From: Shinella sp. SUS2
GTDB lineage: Bacteria > Pseudomonadota > Alphaproteobacteria > Rhizobiales > Rhizobiaceae
Direction of reading: 5' to 3'
Assembly (NCBI RefSeq): GCF_001262505.1
Contig: NZ_KQ410732.1
Span: 124,001 to 188,000 of the forward strand
Length of the DNA stretch: 64,000 bases
Under the pieces are notes generated by a model, which saw nothing but the letters and a program-made list of their open reading frames with translations, did not search any database and was not told the origin of the DNA. A program made the position numbers and the translations under genes. Below are positions 51,391 to 61,501 of this stretch, piece after piece; position 1 is the first letter of the stretch, and every line of letters starts with the position of its first letter.

Positions 51391-52758
51391 TCAGGCGAGG
51401 CCGGCGCGGTGCATGGCGAGGCGATAAGCTCTTTCGGCGCGGTCGAGGATCGCGGCCTCGTCGGCCTGCACCAGTTTACGCCCGCGCATCAGGATGCGGC
51501 CTCCGACGATCGTCGTGTCGACATCCGCGCCGTTGGCGAAGCGCGCGAGGCGCTGCATCGGATCGACCGGCGGCCAGAGATGCGGCTGACGCATGTTGAC
51601 AAGGAGAATGTCGGCGCGCTTGCCGACCTCCAGCGAGCCGATCTCGTCTTCCATGCCGAGCGCCCGGGCGCCCTCGATCGTCGCCATTTCGAGAAGCTGT
51701 TGCGGCGGCAGCACGGCGTCGTCGCGAAAATGCCGGGCGTGGTAGCGGTGCGCCTGGAACATGTTGCGGAACATGTCGAAGGAGCGGTCGGGCGCGGCGG
51801 CATCGGTGCCGAGCGAGACGGTGACACCGTCCTCCATCAGCTCCGGCGCCGGGCAGCGGCCGGAAACCGACATCAGCGCGCTCGGATTGTGCGCCACCTT
51901 GGCGCCGGTACGCTTCAGCACGGCGCGGTCCTCGTCGGTGAGGTCGATGCAGTGGGCGAGCAGCGAACGGGTGTCGAAGAGGTCGAGGCTGGCGTCGTTG
52001 GCGGCGATCGAGCCGTCACGGTGGCCGTCCTGCACCAGGAGCACGCCCTTTTCCCGGGCAAGGTCGCGCGCCTTCAGGCAAAGGGCGCGCACGGCGGGGT
52101 CTTGGAGGTCGCATGCATCGAAGACCGGCAGCGAGACGGCGAGCCGTACCCGGTCATTGCGGCTGGCCCAGGCATCGATCAGGGCCGTGCACACCTTCAG
52201 TTGTGTATCCGGTAAAACAGCGATTTCGTCATACGATTTGGCGTTGTATCTTCGGTAGATGCTCTTTGCCGAGAGCCGGTTGGGGCCGATGGCCAGCACT
52301 TCCCGCAGTCCCATTTCGGCGATAACGGCAAGATGCGCGTCGGCGGCGTCCGGCGCTTCGGTGCGCATGATATCCGGCCCGCCGCCGAAGAGGAGAGCGG
52401 CGGTGGTCGTGCCGCATTTGATGCGTTCCGCGGCTGAAAGCGCTGCTTCCGCTGCCCAGAATTCCGCATCCGTCGCCTCGGCGTAGACCCGGCCGGTGAT
52501 CGCCATCCAGTCTTCTGAATCCCCGCCCAGACCCTTGGTCAGCATGTGTCCGGCGTGAGCATGGGTGTCGATCAGCCCCGGCATGACAACCATGCCGGCG
52601 GCGTCGATGCGAGACGTTTCGGGCGGCATGGCAGGCACATCCGCGCCGATGGCGGCGATCCGCCCGTCACGCACCAGCAGGGATGCCCCCTCCAGCACTC
52701 TTCGGCCGGCATCCATGGCGAGGATCACGCCATTTTCGATCAGCAATGTGTCGGTCAC
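51391..52758 (-). CDS. Amidohydrolase, AtzB/TrzN/8-oxoguanine deaminase-like
   Basis: 455 residues of the amidohydrolase superfamily. Motifs: MPGLIDTHAHAGHMLTKGLGG (residues around 58-78, HxH, longer form not quoted), QDGHRDGS, LLAHCIDLTDED, KVAHNPSALMS and LGTDAAAPDRSFDM. The HAHAGH signature and the absence of the usual HxE at the third site set it apart from classical guanine and cytosine deaminases. It resembles the enzyme at 58393, which shares HAGH, QDGH and HNPSA. The two genes 51391 and 50168 overlap end to start and form one unit divergent from the dipeptide-type importer. Confidence 0.87.
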   Translation of the reverse strand: MTDTLLIENGVILAMDAGRRVLEGASLLVRDGRIAAIGADVPAMPPETSRIDAAGMVVMPGLIDTHAHAGHMLTKGLGGDSEDWMAITGRVYAEATDAEFWAAEAALSAAERIKCGTTTAALLFGGGPDIMRTEAPDAADAHLAVIAEMGLREVLAIGPNRLSAKSIYRRYNAKSYDEIAVLPDTQLKVCTALIDAWASRNDRVRLAVSLPVFDACDLQDPAVRALCLKARDLAREKGVLLVQDGHRDGSIAANDASLDLFDTRSLLAHCIDLTDEDRAVLKRTGAKVAHNPSALMSVSGRCPAPELMEDGVTVSLGTDAAAPDRSFDMFRNMFQAHRYHARHFRDDAVLPPQQLLEMATIEGARALGMEDEIGSLEVGKRADILLVNMRQPHLWPPVDPMQRLARFANGADVDTTIVGGRILMRGRKLVQADEAAILDRAERAYRLAMHRAGLA

Positions 52759-52786
52759 TCAAAATCCTCCTAAATTGGATACAATT

Positions 52787-52807
52787 TTTGCATATAGTGT
52801 GTGCAAA
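52787..52807. promoter_or_regulatory. Inverted repeat in the divergent promoter region
   Basis: TTTGCA, nine bases, TGCAAA, 29 bp upstream of the minus-strand amidohydrolase start. The whole 155-bp gap is unusually AT-rich for this window. Confidence 0.4.
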
Positions 52808-52885
52808 TTCTAGCACTGGTATCTTGATATTCCATTTTCATTATGTACAGTCATATTCGGAGTGATCGTATGCAAAAATAGTATG

Positions 52886-52895
52886 GTATGCATAC
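52886..52895. promoter_or_regulatory. GTATGCATAC palindrome, GntR-type operator candidate
   Basis: A perfect 10-bp palindrome 18 bp upstream of the binding-protein start; GTATGCA also occurs 18 bp earlier at 52868-52874. The GTAT-N2-ATAC form is typical of FadR/FCD-type GntR operators. No such regulator is found in this window. Confidence 0.5.
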
Positions 52896-52913
52896 AAATC
52901 TGGGAGAATCCGC

Positions 52914-54488
52914 ATGAAGACCTATGTGAAAACCCTGCTGGCGGGGCTGGCCATGCTGGCGCCGCTTTCCGTACCTGCCCTTGCCGAGACGCTGCGCTGG
53001 GCGTCGTCCGGTGATGTCATTTCCTACGACCCGAATGCGCAGGTCGACAGCTTTACCCAGAGCGTGCACCACATGGTGTTCGACCCGCTGGTGCGGCGGA
53101 ACAAGGAGCTGAAGCTGGAGCCGGCGCTCGCCACCTCCTGGGAGGTCATCGAGCCGACGCGCTGGCGCTTCAAGCTGCGCCAGGGCGTGAAGTACCATGA
53201 AGGCCAGCCCTTCAATGCCGACGACGTGGTGGCGACGATCCAGCGCCAGATCGATCCCGGCGCGCGCAACCGCGAAAATCTCTCCACCGTTACCGGCGTC
53301 GAGAAGGTGGACGACTATACCGTCGATCTCATCCTGCGCGGCCCCTATCCGCTGCTTCTCAACGACCTCGCCGCCATCTACATCATGAGCAAGCCCTGGA
53401 TGGAGGAGCATGATGCGCTGAAGCCGGGCAACGCGTCGACGGGCGTCGTCACCTATGCGAGCAACCACGCCAACGGCACGGGCGCCTTCAAGCTGAAGAG
53501 CTACGAGCCGGATTCCCGCTCGGTCTTCGAGGTGAACAAGGACTGGTGGGACAAGCCCGAGCACAATCTCGACGAGGTGGAGTTCCGCCCGATCGCTTCC
53601 GATGCGACGCGTGTTGCCGCGCTGCTGTCCGGTGAAGTCGACATGATCGCGCCGGTGCCGTTGCAGGATGTCGACCGCATCGCCGCCACGGACGGGCTGA
53701 AGGTGGCCGAGAATCCGTCGCTGCGCACCATCTTCCTCGTCTTCAGCTACCGGCCAGAGCTTCATGCCGCCCCCGGAAAACCCAACCCGATGCTCGACGT
53801 GCGGGTGCGCCAGGCGCTCTGGCATGCCATCGACATGAACACGATCCAGAAGCGCCTGATGCGCGGAAAGTCGCGTATCGCCGCCATGCTCGTCGCCCCT
53901 GCCGTCACCGGCTATGACGAAACCATCGACGTGCCGCTGCCCTACGACATCGACAAGGCCAAGGCGCTGCTCGCCGAGGCGGGCTATGCCGATGGCTTCA
54001 AGACGGGGCTTGCCTGCCCGAACGATCGCTACATCGCCGACGAGCAGATCTGCCTGGCGATTGCCTCCATGTGGGCGAAGGTCGGCGTCCAGGTGGATCT
54101 CAGCGTCGAGAGCAAGACGACCTATTTCCCGCGCACCGACAAGGGCGAGTTCGACACCTATCTGCTCGGCTGGGCCTCGCTGCCGCCAATGGACGGTTTC
54201 AGCCCGCTGCAGTCCCTGCTGGCCACCAATGACGGGGTCTTCGGCGGCAGCAATGCGGATGGGTTGTCCAATCCCGAGATTGACAAGCTGGCGCATGCCG
54301 CGGCCGTCGAACTCGACGAAGCCAAGCGTGTCGACATGCTGAAGCAGGCCTTCCGCATCACTCATGACCAGGTGCTCTATCTGCCGCTGCACCAGCAGCC
54401 CGTCGCCTGGGCGATGAGCACCAAGGTCGACATGCCGCAGTTCCCCGACGAATACGTTCGTCCCTGGTTCGCGAAGGTCAAGAAGTAA
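52914..54488 (+). CDS. Dipeptide-type ABC transporter substrate-binding protein (family 5)
   Basis: 524 residues with a signal peptide ending near VPALA-ETLRW. Family-5 motifs are LEPALATSWEVIEPTRWRFK (split in sense), VKYHEGQPFNADDVV, NHANGTGAFKLKSYEPDS and the C-terminal YLPLHQQPVAWAM. Binding proteins of this family carry di- and oligopeptides, nickel, opines and other amphipathic small molecules. The start follows TGGGAG. It heads an operon of two permeases, a double ATPase and an amidohydrolase, and is divergent from two amidohydrolases, so the ligand is probably an amide or N-heterocycle rather than a peptide. Confidence 0.9.
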   Translation: MKTYVKTLLAGLAMLAPLSVPALAETLRWASSGDVISYDPNAQVDSFTQSVHHMVFDPLVRRNKELKLEPALATSWEVIEPTRWRFKLRQGVKYHEGQPFNADDVVATIQRQIDPGARNRENLSTVTGVEKVDDYTVDLILRGPYPLLLNDLAAIYIMSKPWMEEHDALKPGNASTGVVTYASNHANGTGAFKLKSYEPDSRSVFEVNKDWWDKPEHNLDEVEFRPIASDATRVAALLSGEVDMIAPVPLQDVDRIAATDGLKVAENPSLRTIFLVFSYRPELHAAPGKPNPMLDVRVRQALWHAIDMNTIQKRLMRGKSRIAAMLVAPAVTGYDETIDVPLPYDIDKAKALLAEAGYADGFKTGLACPNDRYIADEQICLAIASMWAKVGVQVDLSVESKTTYFPRTDKGEFDTYLLGWASLPPMDGFSPLQSLLATNDGVFGGSNADGLSNPEIDKLAHAAAVELDEAKRVDMLKQAFRITHDQVLYLPLHQQPVAWAMSTKVDMPQFPDEYVRPWFAKVKK

Positions 54489-54506
54489 CGGGTTTCTCCC
54501 GAGGCA

Positions 54507-54539
54507 TGGTTCCGGCCGGCGAAAGCGGCCGGGACCATT
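54507..54539 (+). terminator. 13-bp stem-loop between binding-protein and permease genes
   Basis: ATGGTTCCGGCCG (54507-54519) pairs with CGGCCGGGACCAT (54527-54539), with one G-U pair and a seven-base loop, 18 bp after the binding-protein stop. It is followed by no clear T-run. Confidence 0.75.
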
Positions 54540-54706
54540 TCGCAAACCGGTTTGATCCTCCCGGCCTGCCAAGACGGTACGCGGGGAGGCGGGGCGAAGA
54601 GCCGGTTCACCGGCGTGTTTCGATGCCGTTCCGGATGCCGGGCCGCTACGGCCGTTTGCCGGAATTGCCCGTGGAGCGCAGGCGCTCCCTAGCAAGGACT
54701 ATAACG

Positions 54707-55672
54707 ATGCTCAGACTTTTCTCGGTGAGGCTGCTCCAGGCGGTCCTCGTCATGCTGGCCGTGACGGCTATCGCCTTCGTCATGTTCCGCTTCGTCGGCG
54801 ATCCCGTTGCCTCCATGGTGCGCGAAGGGGCGACCCAGGCGGAAAAGGACGCGCTGCGCGCGGCCCTCGGCCTCGACAAGCCTGTGCTGATGCAGTTCAT
54901 GGATTTCGTCGGCCAGGTGCTGACAGGGGATCTCGGCACGAGCTTCCGCTACCAGCAGCCCGTCGTGAGCCTGCTGATGAGCCGCCTGCCGGCAACGCTG
55001 GAACTGGTGATCGTGGCGACCTTCCTGGCACTCGCCGTCGGCATTCCCCTGGGTGTGCTCTGCGCGCTCAAGCCCAATTCCGTTCTGTCCCGTCTCACCC
55101 AGGCGACGACGCTGGTCGGCATTTCCATGCCCACGTTCGTCACCGGCCTGCTGCTGATCCTGGTCTTTGCCGTCAACCTGCGCTGGCTGCCATCCTCCGG
55201 CCGAGGCGATCTTGTCGACCTCGGCTTCTGGCAGACGGGCTTCCTCAGTTTCTCGGGCCTGAAATCGCTGATCCTGCCGTCGATCACGCTGGCGCTCTTT
55301 CAGCTCACGCTGATCATGCGGCTGGTGCGCTCGGAGATGATCGACGTGCTGTCGTCGGATTACATCCGCTTCGCCTTCGCCCGCGGCCTGCCGCGCGCCT
55401 ATATCTACGGGCGGCTGGCACTGCGCAACGCGCTGATGCCCGTCGTGACCGTCACCGGCCTGCAGATCGGCCAGCTCATCGCGTTTGCCATCGTCACCGA
55501 GACGGTGTTCCAGTGGCCGGGCATGGGCCTGCTCTTCACCAATGCCGTCGGCTATCCCGACGTGCCTGTTCTTGCCGCCTATCTGCTCTTCGTCGGCTTC
55601 CTCTTCGTCATGATCAACATGATCGTCGACATCCTCTACACCTTCATGGATCCGCGCCTGAGGACACGATAA
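54707..55672 (+). CDS. Dipeptide-type ABC transporter permease (DppB-like)
   Basis: 321 residues from ATG 54707 (AAGGA upstream); an open frame further upstream runs through the intergenic stem-loop and is ignored. Six membrane segments. Typical sequences are the FRFVGDPVASMVREGATQAE loop after the first helix, the GDLGTSFRYQQPV segment and the coupling motif YIRFAFARGLPRAYIYGRLALRNA. It forms the channel with the DppC-like subunit, whose ATG overlaps its stop (TAATG). Confidence 0.92.
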   Translation: MLRLFSVRLLQAVLVMLAVTAIAFVMFRFVGDPVASMVREGATQAEKDALRAALGLDKPVLMQFMDFVGQVLTGDLGTSFRYQQPVVSLLMSRLPATLELVIVATFLALAVGIPLGVLCALKPNSVLSRLTQATTLVGISMPTFVTGLLLILVFAVNLRWLPSSGRGDLVDLGFWQTGFLSFSGLKSLILPSITLALFQLTLIMRLVRSEMIDVLSSDYIRFAFARGLPRAYIYGRLALRNALMPVVTVTGLQIGQLIAFAIVTETVFQWPGMGLLFTNAVGYPDVPVLAAYLLFVGFLFVMINMIVDILYTFMDPRLRTR

Positions 55673-56568
55673 TGGCCACGCAATCCCTGATGCGCCGGCT
55701 GCCGCCGGTTTCCGTGATGATCGCCGGCCTGGTGCTTGCCATCATGCTCGTGCTCGTCCTTTTCGCCCCGCTGATCGCGCCGATGGACCCGCGCGACGTT
55801 TCCTCCTACTCGCTGATCGACATGGAGATCCCCCCGGCTTTCATGGAGGGGGGCGATCCGCGCTTCCTGCTGGGCACGGACAACCAGGGCCGCGATCTCG
55901 TCTCGGTCATCCTGTTCGGCCTCAGGATCTCCGTCGTCATCGGCCTCGGCGCGGTGCTGTTTGCCGCCGCGTTCGGCGTCGTTCTGGGGCTTGTCGCCGG
56001 TTTCTTCGGTGGCCTGGTCGACAATGTGGTGATGCGCATCGCGGATGTGCTGGTCAGCTTCCCGACGATCCTCGTGGCGCTCCTCATCAGCGGCATCGCC
56101 CGCGCGCAGCTCAGCGCCGATACGATGCTCGCCTGGGCGCCGCTCGTCCTGATCTTCTCCATCGCGATCAACGAATGGGTGCAATATGCCCGTACGGTCC
56201 GCGCCTCGACCATGGTGGAGGTCGCGCGTGACTATGTCCGCGCCGCCAAGGTGATCGGCCTGCCCTCCGGGCGCATCATGGGCCGCCACATCCTGCCGAA
56301 CGTCATGAGCTCGGTTATGGTCATCGCCACGATCAACCTCGCCGGGGCGATCCTGACGGAGGCGACGCTCTCTTTCCTCGGCGCAGGCATGCCGCCGACC
56401 TATCCCTCGCTCGGCACACTGATCCGCATCGGCAACCAGTTCCTGTTCTCCGGCCTCTGGTGGATTGCCGTCATGCCGGCGGCGGTTCTCGTCATCCTCG
56501 TGCTCGCCGTCAACGTCATCGGCGACTATCTGCGCGATCGCTTCAACCCGAAACTGATGGCCCGCTAA
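55672..56568 (+). CDS. Dipeptide-type ABC transporter permease (DppC-like)
   Basis: 298 residues with six membrane segments. The segment FLLGTDNQGRDLVSVILFGLR is the standard DppC signature, and the coupling motif is DYVRAAKVIGLPSGRIMGRHILPN. The start overlaps the DppB-like stop by one base and the gene ends one base before the ATPase ATG. The order B-C-ATPase is that of most opp/dpp operons. Confidence 0.92.
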   Translation: MATQSLMRRLPPVSVMIAGLVLAIMLVLVLFAPLIAPMDPRDVSSYSLIDMEIPPAFMEGGDPRFLLGTDNQGRDLVSVILFGLRISVVIGLGAVLFAAAFGVVLGLVAGFFGGLVDNVVMRIADVLVSFPTILVALLISGIARAQLSADTMLAWAPLVLIFSIAINEWVQYARTVRASTMVEVARDYVRAAKVIGLPSGRIMGRHILPNVMSSVMVIATINLAGAILTEATLSFLGAGMPPTYPSLGTLIRIGNQFLFSGLWWIAVMPAAVLVILVLAVNVIGDYLRDRFNPKLMAR

Positions 56569-56569
56569 G

Positions 56570-58285
<1,716 letters not shown>

Positions 58286-58298
58286 CGTTGCGCTCCGT

Positions 58299-58323
58299 CC
58301 CTTCTCCCCGCTGGGGAGAAGGG
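58299..58323. repeat. 11-bp hairpin between the fused ATPase and amidohydrolase genes
   Basis: CCCTTCTCCCC (58299-58309) and GGGGAGAAGGG (58313-58323), perfect arms, three-base loop. The core resembles one palindrome of the RIME-like repeats, so it may be a fragment of that element. There is no T-run. Confidence 0.6.
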
Positions 58324-58392
58324 AAGATGCTGCACCGGTTCACGTTAAGGCGTCCGTGTGTCAGAGACTGAACCGAACCAATGGAGACCGCC

Positions 58393-59835
58393 ATGGCCGA
58401 CATCCTCATCAAGAACGGCACCGTCATCGCCATCGATCCGGACCGCCGCATCATCGCCGACGGGGCGGTCGCCATCACCGGTGACCGTATCGTCGCCGTC
58501 GGGCCGACCGCCGAGGTGGAGGTCGCGCATCCGGCGGCAGAGGTCATCGATGCGCGCGGTATGGTGATCATGCCGGGCTTCGTCGATGCGCATGCTCATG
58601 CCGGCCATGGCCTGATCAAGACGCTCGGTGGCGGGAAGAGCGATCCGTGGTATCAGGCCTGCCGCGGCGCCTATACCGTCGGCTCGACGCCGGATTTCTG
58701 GTATGCCGAAGCGCAACTTGCCGCGCTGGAGCGCTTGCGCTTCGGCGTCACGACGGGCGTCTCGCTGCTTGGCGGCGGCGATTCCGTCATGCGCACCGAC
58801 GAACCGCAATATGGCGATGCCCATATGGAAGGCGTGCTTGGTATCGGAACACGCTCTGTGGTGGCGGTCGGCACGACCCGCCCGCCTCATCCCCTGACCT
58901 ATGCCCGCTGGCACGGCGAGACACGCATCGACTATCCCGTTTCCTTCGACCAGCAGTTTTCGACCTGCAAGGCGCTTATCGACCGCTGGCACGGCAGCCA
59001 TGGCGGCCGCCTGCACCTCGCCTTGCTGACGCCCACCTTGCATCAGGGTTATCGGGACACGGCGGGAGCGCAGGAGGCCGTCGCCCAGTCACGTGCCGTC
59101 AAGCGCCATGCCGAGGAACGCGGCCTCGTCTTCACCCAGGACGGCCACACCAGCGGCAGTGTGCGCATCGCGCATGAGATCGGGATCCTTGGCCCGCGCA
59201 CCCTCCTGTCCCATGCAACGGGCCTCGATGCGGAAGAAGTTTCGATCTGCGCCGAGACCGGCACGACCATCGTGCACAATCCGAGCGCCGTTGCCGCTAT
59301 CTTGGCGCGGTGCCCCGTGCCGGAACTGCTGGATGCGGGTGTCACCGTGGCCATTGGTTCGGATGCGACGGCACCGGATCGTTCGGCCGACATGTTCCGC
59401 CACATGCAGCAATGCATGCATTACCACCGCACCCATTTTCACGATCCAAGCTGGCTTCCGCCCGGCAAGGTGCTGGAAATGTGCACCATCGACGCCGCGC
59501 GGGTGCTCGGGCTCGAGGCGGAGATCGGCTCGCTCGAGCCGGGCAAGAAGGCCGATGTTATCCTCGTAGACCTGCGCCGCCCGCACCTCTACCCCGCCCA
59601 CATGCCGGAATTCCGCGTCACCTGTTTTGCCAACGGCAACGACGTGCACACCGTTCTGGTCGATGGCAGGGTGTTGCTGCGCGACCGCAGGCCCGTCCAT
59701 GTCGATCAGGACGCGGTGCTCGACGCGGCGCAGCGCGAGGCCGAGCGTATGATCGACCGGCTGGATTTGCGTTACGCGCTGGAGACGCCGCGTATGTTCT
59801 GGCGCCACAGCCGGGACCTCGACGTGCTCGACTGA
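58393..59835 (+). CDS. Amidohydrolase, AtzB/TrzN/8-oxoguanine deaminase-like (paralogue of 51391)
   Basis: 480 residues from ATG 58393, which has GGAGACC upstream; an ATG at 58381 is also in frame. It shares the distinctive blocks of the enzyme at 51391: FVDAHAHAGHGLIKTLGGG, QDGHTSGS, LLSHATGLDAEE, IVHNPSAVAAIL and IGSDATAPDRSADMF. It hydrolyses a C-N bond in a ring or exocyclic amine, by family. As last gene of the dipeptide-type transporter operon, it likely acts on the imported compound. The C-terminal tail RMFWRHSRDLDVLD is longer than in the paralogue. Confidence 0.87.
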   Translation: MADILIKNGTVIAIDPDRRIIADGAVAITGDRIVAVGPTAEVEVAHPAAEVIDARGMVIMPGFVDAHAHAGHGLIKTLGGGKSDPWYQACRGAYTVGSTPDFWYAEAQLAALERLRFGVTTGVSLLGGGDSVMRTDEPQYGDAHMEGVLGIGTRSVVAVGTTRPPHPLTYARWHGETRIDYPVSFDQQFSTCKALIDRWHGSHGGRLHLALLTPTLHQGYRDTAGAQEAVAQSRAVKRHAEERGLVFTQDGHTSGSVRIAHEIGILGPRTLLSHATGLDAEEVSICAETGTTIVHNPSAVAAILARCPVPELLDAGVTVAIGSDATAPDRSADMFRHMQQCMHYHRTHFHDPSWLPPGKVLEMCTIDAARVLGLEAEIGSLEPGKKADVILVDLRRPHLYPAHMPEFRVTCFANGNDVHTVLVDGRVLLRDRRPVHVDQDAVLDAAQREAERMIDRLDLRYALETPRMFWRHSRDLDVLD

Positions 59836-59864
59836 ACGGCGACGGGGTAGCCGCAAGCAGGCGC

Positions 59865-59877
59865 GCGCCTTTGGCGC
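59865..59877. terminator. Small hairpin between convergent genes
   Basis: GCGCC-TTT-GGCGC in the 48-bp gap between the amidohydrolase and tauR 3' ends. Short stem and no T-run; weak support. Confidence 0.3.
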
Positions 59878-59883
59878 AACATG

Positions 59884-61362
59884 TCATCCCGCCATCAGGC
59901 GTTCGATGCCCGCCCTGAGACGTGAAACGCCCTCGACGATATTGGCACGCGGGATCGAGGAATAGCCCATGCGGAAGTAGCGGCATGGCTGGTCGTTTCT
60001 CGGGAAGAACGGCGAGCCGGATTCGACGAGGACGCCGTCCTGGCGAAGTGCGGTGACCAGCCTGTCGGCATCGAGCCCGTTTGGCCCTTCCATCCAGAAG
60101 GACGTGCCGCCGAAGGCTGAGGAGCCGACGACCGTCAATCCCTCGCGCTCCAACGCATCGGCCATGAGGACATGGCGCTTGTGGTACTCGGTGCGCATGC
60201 GGTGGAGCACGGCGTCATAGTGGCCGAGCGCCAGGAAATAGGCGGCCGTGCGTTGCAGGTGGCCGGGCGGATGGCGCAGCATCAGCGAGCGCAACGCCCG
60301 CGCCTCGCGGATGAACGGCGCGGGCGCGACGAGATAGCCGAGGCGAAGCCCCGGAAACAGCGATTTCGAAAAACTGCCGATATAGAGCACGCGCCCGGTG
60401 GAATCGAAGGCTTTCAGCGCCGGCGAGGGCGGGGCGAGATAGCTGATCTCGAATTCGTAGTCGTCCTCGACGATGACGAAATCCTTCTCCGCCGCCGCCT
60501 GCAAAAGCCGCGTGCGCCGGTCGATCGGCATGGTCGCGCCGGTCGGCGAATGGTGGCTCGGCGTGACGAAGACGGCATCGGTATCGTCGGGCAGCCCATC
60601 CGGCGGCAGGCCCTCGCCATCGACGTCGACAGTGGTGACCTTTGCGCCGCTGAGGAGCAGCGAGGCGCTGATATCGGGATGGCACGGGTTTTCACACACC
60701 GCGCTGGAGCCCCTGTCGAGGATCAGCCGCGTGACCATCCACAGCGCATTCTGCGCGCCGACGGTGATGAGCACCTCGTCCGGATTGGCATGGATGCCGC
60801 GCCGCGGCAGGGTGCGCGAGCAGATGTAATTGACCAGCCGCACGTCGTCGGCCGCCGCAAAATCGCTCGCCATCAGGATGAAATCCTCGCGCGCCAAGGC
60901 GCGGCGGGCGCAATCGCGCCAGGCGTTGAGATCGAACAGCGTCGGGTCCATCTGGCCATAGAGGAAAGGGTAGGGATAGCGCCGCCAGTCGAGCGGTTTT
61001 GAGACCTGGCGCACCACCTCGAAGCGCATCTTCATCTTGCCCGTCCAATCGACCGGGGCGGAGCCGGCCGAGGGGCGGTCGCCTTCGACGCCGCGTCCCG
61101 GCGGATTGCCGGCGATGCGATAGGAGCTGCGGTCGGCGGCCTCGACATAGCCCTGCGACACCAGCTCCTGATAGGCGAGCGTTACCGTGATGCGGGAAAT
61201 GTTGAGGTAATCGGCAAGCTTGCGGGTGGAGGGCAGGTGCGCGCCGGGCTGCACGCGGCCGGCCAGCACCGCCGAGACCAGCGTTTCGCGCAACTGCGCC
61301 TGCAGACCCAGTCCGCTCTCCCGGTCGATGAAGAAAATCGTCTCGGAAACGTTGGTGCGCAC
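59884..61362 (-). CDS. tauR: MocR/GntR-family regulator with aminotransferase domain (TauR-like)
   Basis: 492 residues from GTG 61362 behind GGAGGACGG; the frame is open to 61515 but would then cover the tau operator. An N-terminal GntR winged helix (LQAQLRETLVSAVLAGRVQP; HLPSTRKLADYLNISRITV) is joined to a fold-type-I aminotransferase domain (VGAQNALWMVTRLI; TPSHHSPTGATMP; GSFSKSLFPGLRLGYL, where the Lys binds PLP). TauR activates taurine genes using PLP-taurine as signal. It is divergent from tauABC with TauR-like direct repeats between, which supports the name. Confidence 0.88.
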   Translation of the reverse strand: MRTNVSETIFFIDRESGLGLQAQLRETLVSAVLAGRVQPGAHLPSTRKLADYLNISRITVTLAYQELVSQGYVEAADRSSYRIAGNPPGRGVEGDRPSAGSAPVDWTGKMKMRFEVVRQVSKPLDWRRYPYPFLYGQMDPTLFDLNAWRDCARRALAREDFILMASDFAAADDVRLVNYICSRTLPRRGIHANPDEVLITVGAQNALWMVTRLILDRGSSAVCENPCHPDISASLLLSGAKVTTVDVDGEGLPPDGLPDDTDAVFVTPSHHSPTGATMPIDRRTRLLQAAAEKDFVIVEDDYEFEISYLAPPSPALKAFDSTGRVLYIGSFSKSLFPGLRLGYLVAPAPFIREARALRSLMLRHPPGHLQRTAAYFLALGHYDAVLHRMRTEYHKRHVLMADALEREGLTVVGSSAFGGTSFWMEGPNGLDADRLVTALRQDGVLVESGSPFFPRNDQPCRYFRMGYSSIPRANIVEGVSRLRAGIERLMAG

Positions 61363-61387
61363 GTCTTCCGTCCTCCGCTCCGCCAGT

Positions 61388-61418
61388 CTGGATCTATTCA
61401 ACTTCCAAACTGGATATA
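61388..61418. promoter_or_regulatory. TauR-type direct repeats
   Basis: CTGGATCTA (61388-61396) and CTGGATATA (61410-61418), 22 bp apart, that is two helical turns on the same face. They resemble the CTGGAC-type direct repeats described for TauR of Rhodobacter and lie between tauR and tauA. Confidence 0.72.
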
Positions 61419-61501
61419 ACGCAAGGCGGACTTCACCCTTATCACTTTCATCAAGAAGACCGGGAGGAAACCGGCTCAAGCACCAATCGATGAGGAGAAC
61501 G

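Noticed and set aside
58299-58323. Hairpin after the dipeptide-type ATPase gene considered as an intrinsic terminator
   Set aside because: No T-run follows and an amidohydrolase gene of probably the same unit starts 70 bp later; listed as a repeat.
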